Positions 6,128-6,718 of a stretch of 6,718 nt of DNA are shown here, in pieces. The translations under genes and the position numbers were made by a program. The DNA comes from Bacteroidales bacterium (GTDB lineage Bacteria > Bacteroidota > Bacteroidia > Bacteroidales > JALTDM01). A model generated the notes under the pieces. The model was not told where the DNA came from. It saw only the letters and a list, made by a program, of their open reading frames with translations, and did no database searches. Within the stretch, counting starts at the first letter, position 1. The number at the start of each line of letters is the position of its first letter. The stretch is from the NCBI GenBank assembly GCA_027073875.1, contig JALTEO010000292.1:1-6718 (forward strand), written 5' to 3'.

Positions 6128-6141
6128 TGTAAAAAACTTAA

Positions 6142-6215
6142 GCCGAAGTAGCTCAGTTGGTCAGAGCAGTTGATTTGTAATCATCAGGTCGTGGGTTCGA
6201 ATCCCTCCTTCGGCT
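6142..6215 (+). tRNA. tRNA-Thr (anticodon UGU)
   Basis: A 74-base cloverleaf with acceptor stem GCCGAAG/CTTCGGC, D stem GCTC/GAGC, anticodon loop TTTGTAA with TGT at 6176-6178, and T loop TTCGAAT. The discriminator is T and CCA is not encoded. Two stems hold a T-T mismatch at the second pair: anticodon stem GTTGA/TCATC and T stem GTGGG/CCCTC. It corresponds to E. coli thrU. Confidence 0.95.
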
Positions 6216-6226
6216 TTAAATAGATT

Positions 6227-6308
6227 GGGGAGATACCAAAGCGGTCAAATGGGGCAGACTGTAAATCTGTTGGCAACGCCTTCGTAGGTTCGAATCCTGC
6301 TCTCCCCA
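6227..6308 (+). tRNA. tRNA-Tyr (anticodon GUA)
   Basis: An 82-base cloverleaf with acceptor stem GGGGAGA/TCTCCCC, discriminator A, anticodon GTA at 6261-6263 in the loop CTGTAAA, and the long variable arm expected of bacterial tRNA-Tyr. CCA is not encoded. It starts 11 bases after the preceding tRNA and corresponds to E. coli tyrU. Confidence 0.96.
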
Positions 6309-6316
6309 TTTTTTTC

Positions 6317-6390
6317 GCGGGAGTAGCTCAGACTGGTAGAGCGTCAGCCTTCCAAGCTGAATGTCGCGGGTTCGAATCCCGTCTCCCGCT
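6317..6390 (+). tRNA. tRNA-Gly (anticodon UCC)
   Basis: A 74-base cloverleaf with acceptor stem GCGGGAG/CTCCCGC, D stem GCTC/GAGC, anticodon TCC at 6351-6353 in the loop CTTCCAA, T stem CGGG/CCCG with loop TTCGAAT, and discriminator T. CCA is not encoded. It lies 8 bases after tRNA-Tyr and corresponds to E. coli glyT. Confidence 0.96.
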
Positions 6391-6397
6391 CTGTTTT

Positions 6398-6469
6398 GCC
6401 GATGTAGCTCAGGGGTAGAGCGTTTCCTTGGTAAGGAAGAGGTCAAGGGTTCAATTCCCTTCATCGGCT
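6398..6469 (+). tRNA. tRNA-Thr (anticodon GGU)
   Basis: A 72-base cloverleaf with acceptor stem GCCGATG/CATCGGC, anticodon GGT at 6430-6432 in the loop TTGGTAA, T stem AAGGG/CCCTT with loop TTCAATT, and discriminator T. CCA is not encoded. It reads threonine codons ACC and ACU, complementing the UGU tRNA at the head of the cluster. It corresponds to E. coli thrT. Confidence 0.96.
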
Positions 6470-6516
6470 TAGCAAGAAGTAATTATTTCTTAACTAATTA
6501 ATTAATATTTAAAACC

Positions 6517-6718
6517 ATGGCAAAAGAAAAATTTGAAAGAACGAAACCCCATGTTAATATTGGTACCATAGGTCATGTTGACCACGGAAAAACAACTTTG
6601 ACCAGTGCAATTACATTGATATTAGCAGAAAAGGGACTCGCAGAAAAGAAAGATTTTGATTCTATTGATAATGCTCCTGAAGAAAAGGAAAGAGGAATCA
6701 CTATCAACACAGCTCATA
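6517..6718 (+). CDS. tuf: Translation elongation factor Tu, N-terminal part (gene runs off the right edge)
   Basis: EF-Tu is the GTPase that delivers aminoacyl-tRNA to the ribosome. The 67 visible codons start MAKEKFERTKPHVNIGTIGH. The P-loop GHVDHGKT is at residues 19-26, and the switch I stretch ending RGITINTAH at 59-67 includes the magnesium-coordinating threonine (Thr62). About five sixths of the protein lies beyond the edge. The 47-base gap after tRNA-Thr(GGU) has no clear promoter, only a weak AAGAA/TTCTT inverted repeat (6474-6491). The ATG is preceded by an A/T-rich stretch (ATATTTAAAACC) without a Shine-Dalgarno sequence, so it is probably read from the tRNA operon transcript. In related genomes tRNA-Trp, secE, nusG and ribosomal protein genes tend to follow, which is an expectation only. 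Confidence 0.98.
   Translation, partial: MAKEKFERTKPHVNIGTIGHVDHGKTTLTSAITLILAEKGLAEKKDFDSIDNAPEEKERGITINTAH

Noticed and set aside
6216..6464. Minus-strand 82-aa ORF over the tRNA genes
   Set aside because: It is the reverse complement of conserved tRNA genes and shows the typical artefact phrases; no independent coding signal.

Overview
The window looks like chromosomal core DNA from a member of the Bacteroidota (probably class Bacteroidia), AT-rich. Three things support this. Promoters match the Bacteroidota pattern (TTG, 19-23 bases, TAnnTTTG). Most starts have no Shine-Dalgarno sequence. The neighbourhood rpsU - xer recombinase - short hpf - four tRNAs - tuf, and the 63-residue bS21 starting MIVVPVTEGE, are typical of this phylum. 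No phage, transposon or CRISPR feature is visible. I cannot name a genus.

Left part (1-3133, minus strand): a tightly packed operon reading right to left. It holds a small conserved membrane protein (93 aa), mutL, a complete rhomboid-family protein, and a second, different rhomboid-family gene that runs off the left edge. The genes overlap or are separated by only 2 bases, so they are almost certainly co-transcribed and translationally coupled. MutL keeps its N-terminal ATPase motifs, but its C-terminal nuclease motif is degenerate.

Middle (3134-4516): a divergent intergenic region with a candidate promoter for each direction and a small inverted repeat, then a stand-alone short-chain acyl-CoA dehydrogenase on the plus strand with all key residues.

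Right part (4548-6718, plus strand): two consecutive units of translation-related genes. The first has a strong promoter, then rpsU (bS21), a XerC/XerD-type recombinase and hpf (ribosome hibernation factor). Only hpf has a strong Shine-Dalgarno sequence, and it overlaps the stop codon of the recombinase gene. The second has another strong promoter, a leader with a hairpin and a boxA-like element, then tRNA-Thr(UGU), tRNA-Tyr(GUA), tRNA-Gly(UCC), tRNA-Thr(GGU) and the start of tuf (EF-Tu). This tRNA order and anticodon set is the same as in the E. coli thrU-tyrU-glyT-thrT-tufB operon.

I did not find a clearly new biological system. The most interesting points are the selective Shine-Dalgarno sequence on hpf next to the bS21 gene, the boxA-like leader, the U-U mismatches in the first tRNA-Thr, and the degenerate MutL nuclease motif.
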